In this document: piece by piece, positions 60,954 to 64,000 of the stretch
Layout: the number at the start of each line of letters is the position of its first letter
How positions within the stretch are numbered: the stretch's first letter is position 1
Assembly (NCBI GenBank): GCA_017307755.1
Contig: JAFKGQ010000018.1
Span: forward strand, 186,001 to 250,000
DNA length: 64,000 nt
Source of the DNA: Chitinophagaceae bacterium
Lineage (GTDB): Bacteria; Bacteroidota; Bacteroidia; Chitinophagales; Chitinophagaceae
Direction: 5' to 3'
Position numbers and translations under genes: made by a program
Notes under the pieces: generated by a model
What the model was told of the DNA's origin: nothing
The model's database searches: none
The model's input: the letters and a program-made list of their open reading frames with translations, nothing else

Positions 60954-62372
60954 ATGACAATAAATAACTATCTTAAAAAAGAGGCGCATCTACTCTTAAC
61001 AGTCTTGTCATTATTCTTCTTACTTAGTTGTCAAAAACAACCAAAACTCAATTTCGGCCAGGATTACGTCGGGGACAACGGCTCGGCTAATATCGTCGTG
61101 GTGGACACCGCCACAGTGATGATGTCCACTGTCCGCGTAGACTCCACCGCCACGGCAGGCACCGGATACCTCCAGGTGGGAGCCTATAACGATCCTTATT
61201 TTGGGAAAATATACTCCAGGGCTTTCCTGCAGGTGGGCCTGCCAGGCAGTTTCCCCAGTATCAACCAATTTGACGGCTTTGACTCCATCGGCGTGGTACT
61301 CCTGTTCAAAAAAGGTAACCCCTTTTATGGAGACACCACGGTCACGATGAAATACAAGGTCAACCAGGTCACAGACCTCTATCAGTTGAATGAATCTGCG
61401 AACCAGCGGGGCTTCTACAGCAATTCCAGCTTTAACATCGATCCCAACCCCCTGGGCTCCACCAGCTTCAGTCTCTTCCCCAGCCTCCCCCTTGCCAACC
61501 AGGGTTTTGGGGATACGGTCAAGATAAGACTGGACCAGTCCCTGGGGCAGAGAATGTTCGATATGATCTACAACAACTCGGACTCTATCAAGAAATCACA
61601 GAACTTCCTCAACTGGTTTCACGGTCTTTGTATCTCCCCTGACACTATCAATGGGGGTAAGAGTGTCATTTATGGCTTTTCAGACAGTCTTCTTCTGCGT
61701 CTTTATTACCATGAGGTCGGCGCCGTCACAACCTACAAGACCATCGATTTCGGCATCACCAATAAAGGCTTCCAATTTAATAATATCATAACGGACCGGA
61801 GCAACTCCCCTCTGAAGAACCTAACGCCGGCTCCCATCGGACCGGGCCAAAACCCGGCCGGTACTGTTTCCGACAGCATCGGCAACGGCGGCTATATACA
61901 GTCCCTCACAGGCCTCAACGTAAAGGTGACCTTCCCATACCTGAATGGCATCGCTCACCGGCAGGATTATCTCAGCGTGATCCGCGCAGTCCTGACCGTG
62001 AAGCCCATACCGCAAAGCTTCTCCACTACCTGGGTCCTGCCGCCTCAGCTATCCATCGACTATTCAGACCTTACAAATCTCATAGGGCCGCCGCTGGCAA
62101 ACTCTACCACAGGCCAGGCCCAGACAGGCAATATGACCGTGAACTACGGCGCTCCCCTGAATACCGTATATACCTATGACGTCACCAATTTCATCAAACC
62201 GCATATCACCGATAACAGCCCTACAGCCCCTCAGACGGGTCTTATGCTGAACGTACCACCGCCGGCCAGTACCAATTCATTTGCAAGGGTAGTGCTGGCT
62301 GATCGGAACGCACCCGTCGATCAGAAGGCGACGCTCACTGTATATTATCTGTCCCTTTATCCTCATAACTAA
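60954..62372 (+). CDS. DUF4270 family lipoprotein
   Basis: A 472-residue lipoprotein from ATG 60954 with acceptor cysteine C26 (F-F-L-L-S-C-Q-K). The DUF4270 domain fills the protein, with G-x-D-Y-V-G-D-N near the start, V-D-S-T-A-T-A-G-T-G-Y-L-Q-V-G-A-Y-N-D-P-Y-F-G-K and a C-terminal L-T-V-Y-Y-L-S-L-Y. The family is common in Bacteroidota; I know no proven function, and it is expected on the outer membrane. It is followed 19 bases later by a barrel protein. Confidence 0.9.
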   Translation: MTINNYLKKEAHLLLTVLSLFFLLSCQKQPKLNFGQDYVGDNGSANIVVVDTATVMMSTVRVDSTATAGTGYLQVGAYNDPYFGKIYSRAFLQVGLPGSFPSINQFDGFDSIGVVLLFKKGNPFYGDTTVTMKYKVNQVTDLYQLNESANQRGFYSNSSFNIDPNPLGSTSFSLFPSLPLANQGFGDTVKIRLDQSLGQRMFDMIYNNSDSIKKSQNFLNWFHGLCISPDTINGGKSVIYGFSDSLLLRLYYHEVGAVTTYKTIDFGITNKGFQFNNIITDRSNSPLKNLTPAPIGPGQNPAGTVSDSIGNGGYIQSLTGLNVKVTFPYLNGIAHRQDYLSVIRAVLTVKPIPQSFSTTWVLPPQLSIDYSDLTNLIGPPLANSTTGQAQTGNMTVNYGAPLNTVYTYDVTNFIKPHITDNSPTAPQTGLMLNVPPPASTNSFARVVLADRNAPVDQKATLTVYYLSLYPHN

Positions 62373-62391
62373 CGCTGAAGTATATCAGAAA

Positions 62392-63657
62392 ATGAAAATA
62401 AGATCATTAGTCATATTCCTATCGGTTTTCTCATCCCTTGGGGCAATGGCCCAGGGGAACTTCGCTCCATATTCACAGATGGGCATCGGGGACCTGGAAG
62501 ATGGTTATTACAACCGTACTTCCGGAATGGGCAATACAGGCCTGGCTTATCGTAGCAATCGCTTTCTTATCAGCAATAACCCCGCCTCCTACAGCGGATT
62601 GAGCGACCAGTTCTTTACCGTGGAAATGGGTATACGGGGCAGCCTCATCAACTATTATGGCACTCCTGTAGACCCTTCCAGCAAACAGTCCGGAGACATC
62701 ACATTCCGCCGCCTGGCCCTGGGGATGAAACTGGCCAAACACTGGGGATCCAGCATCGGACTGGTGCCCTTCAGCACCCAGAACTACGAATATGATGTAC
62801 CCTACTACTTACAAGGCAGTACGTCCGAACTGGCCAACCTCCACTACTCAGGACACGGCAGCGTCAATAAGGCATACTGGGGCAATTCCTACGAATTCTT
62901 TCACCACGTCTCCGTCGGCGTAGAAGCCGGCTATCTCTTCGGACAACTGAACCAGAAGGCCACCATCCAGAACTTTGGCTCCAACACTACCCTGGCCTCT
63001 ACCACCAATACGGTGGACCTCAATAACCTCTATATGCAGTACGGCCTGCAGGTATACGGCCACATCGGGAAAAAATGGGACTACTCCGTCGGAGGCACTT
63101 TCAACCCCAGGAATGACCTGCTGGCATCCTACAACCAGGTGGTCCTCGATAACGATTCCGTCCAGCGTAATAACCCTGCTAATAAACCAGACTCTTACCT
63201 GGCTGTTCCCAATGCCTTTGGCGTGGGCCTGTCCATTACCCATAACCAGAAATATACCTTCGTCGCGGATTTCAAACACCAGGCCTGGGGAGCCGAAAAA
63301 AACTCCTACCCCGGGAAGAACTATGCCGTCAGTGACGCCAATAGAGGCTCCGTGGGTTTCGAGATCTCCAAAAAAAGATCTTTCTACAACAGTAAGGTCG
63401 AATTAAGCTACGTACAAGCAGGCGCCTACTATGGCGAAACCTACCTGCAGATCAACGGCCAGCAGATAAAAGATTATGGCCTCACAGCCTCCTTTGGGAT
63501 CAACGGGCTAAAAACACCGCTGTCCTATAACGTCGTATTTCAATACGGTATCAAAGGTACCCAGAACAACAATCTCATCGAACAGCGCTATTTCAACCTC
63601 ACGTTTGTCGTCAACTACGGAGCAATATGGTTTACGAGAGGGAAAAAATATGACTAG
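62392..63657 (+). CDS. Outer membrane beta-barrel protein (OmpP1/FadL- or PorV-like)
   Basis: A 421-residue exported protein; the signal peptide ends near A-M-A-Q. The start N-F-A-P-Y-S-Q-M-G-I-G-D and the following R-T-S-G-M-G-N-T-G-L-A-Y are typical of FadL/PorV-type Bacteroidota barrels. Alternating aromatic strands run to the end. It may form a channel or a T9SS-related surface scaffold; I cannot decide which. It is probably co-transcribed with DUF4270, and its stop overlaps a possible upstream start of the response regulator. Confidence 0.78.
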   Translation: MKIRSLVIFLSVFSSLGAMAQGNFAPYSQMGIGDLEDGYYNRTSGMGNTGLAYRSNRFLISNNPASYSGLSDQFFTVEMGIRGSLINYYGTPVDPSSKQSGDITFRRLALGMKLAKHWGSSIGLVPFSTQNYEYDVPYYLQGSTSELANLHYSGHGSVNKAYWGNSYEFFHHVSVGVEAGYLFGQLNQKATIQNFGSNTTLASTTNTVDLNNLYMQYGLQVYGHIGKKWDYSVGGTFNPRNDLLASYNQVVLDNDSVQRNNPANKPDSYLAVPNAFGVGLSITHNQKYTFVADFKHQAWGAEKNSYPGKNYAVSDANRGSVGFEISKKRSFYNSKVELSYVQAGAYYGETYLQINGQQIKDYGLTASFGINGLKTPLSYNVVFQYGIKGTQNNNLIEQRYFNLTFVVNYGAIWFTRGKKYD

Positions 63658-63697
63658 TCATGACCTTCGCCCACTGAGAGGCCTCCCCTCTATGGGC

Positions 63698-64000
63698 ATG
63701 CTGAACTGTATTGTCGTAGAAGACAATAATAAGCAAAGCGCCCTGTTAAAAGAATACATCGCCAAGACGCCGAGACTGAACTTCGCCGGCAGATGTGACA
63801 CCGCAGGGGAAGTATTCCAACAGGTCACCCAGTCGAGAGCCGATATTATCTTCTGGGATATCCGGCTGCTGGACAACAAGGTTATGCTCAGACTAAAGGA
63901 ATCCGGCTACTATCCCATTGTGATCTGTATCGCCGACAAACAGGAACAGGAAAAAAAAGAGACGGACATGGACGTGTTTAGCTATCTCAACAGACCCTTG
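63698..64000 (+). CDS. Response regulator receiver domain protein (3' end outside the window)
   Basis: An open frame that continues past the window end; 101 residues are visible. The start M-L-N-C-I-V-V-E-D-N at 63698 is typical of LytTR-type regulators, although an in-frame ATG at 63650 overlaps the preceding stop and would add 16 residues. The acidic pocket (E-D) and the likely phospho-acceptor D in I-I-F-W-D-I-R are present. It departs from the canon: the usual M-P-x-x-D/N-G after the aspartate is missing, and the conserved K-P is replaced by R-P (L-N-R-P-L). The output domain is not visible. Confidence 0.8.
   Translation, partial: MLNCIVVEDNNKQSALLKEYIAKTPRLNFAGRCDTAGEVFQQVTQSRADIIFWDIRLLDNKVMLRLKESGYYPIVICIADKQEQEKKETDMDVFSYLNRPL

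Noticed and set aside
1..64000. tRNA, rRNA, CRISPR arrays, insertion sequences and prophage
   Set aside because: No cloverleaf, rRNA-like stretch, regular spacer-repeat array, transposase, or phage structural gene was found by reading both strands. XerD is of the housekeeping kind.

Overview
The window reads as a chromosomal segment of a Bacteroidota bacterium, most likely a member of the Chitinophagaceae; I cannot name the genus. Supporting signs are a SusC/SusD pair with glycoside hydrolases and a hybrid two-component sensor, a type IX secretion sorting domain, DUF4270, DUF4907 and DUF3810 proteins, many lipoproteins, promoter boxes of the TTTG / TAnnTTTG type, and a lack of clear Shine-Dalgarno sequences. 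Gene density is high. I see no rRNA, tRNA, CRISPR array, insertion sequence or prophage.

Layout. 1-5986: end of a bicupin gene, an M48 lipoprotein protease, an AraC regulator, a two-gene toxin/antitoxin-like locus whose second gene is frameshifted, a DUF2130 coiled-coil protein, a phosphopantetheinyl transferase and dCTP deaminase. 6084-9347: DUF3810 zinc protein, acyl-CoA carboxylase beta subunit, RNase HI. 9354-23460: a polysaccharide utilisation locus. SusC, SusD, a GH43, an Asp-box propeller enzyme and a GH5-like enzyme lie on the minus strand, divergent from a 1364-residue hybrid sensor, with a clan GH-D alpha-galactosidase-like enzyme convergent beyond it. The enzyme set suggests an arabinose- and galactose-bearing plant glycan. 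23466-30583: ManA, YraN, a cysteine-cluster protein, XerD, a T9SS-sorted protein, a sigma factor coupled to an anti-sigma/TonB-like fusion, and a DUF2911 protein. 30599-42277: secreted and membrane proteins for peptide or amino-sugar-conjugate handling (M14 peptidase, PIG-L deacetylase, two very small membrane proteins, a sodium:solute symporter, gamma-glutamyltransferase), followed by a DUF1572 and a Uma2 protein. 42441-52684: a TamB-like protein without an ATG start, RibBA, and an Oar-like TonB-dependent receptor with a small lipoprotein. 52716-56478: two esterases around a divergent promoter region, then an ATP-grasp protein and a GCS2/YbdK carboxylate-amine ligase, which together look like a small amide-ligase pathway. 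56475-64000: an M1 peptidase, DUF4907, a Kelch lipoprotein, DUF4270, an outer-membrane barrel protein, and the first part of a response regulator cut by the window end.

The best candidates for little-described biology are the esterase/ATP-grasp/GCS2 cluster, the frameshifted ADP-ribosyltransferase-like locus with its small partner, the anti-sigma/TonB fusion, the tiny membrane proteins coupled to the symporter gene, and the envelope cluster at the right end.
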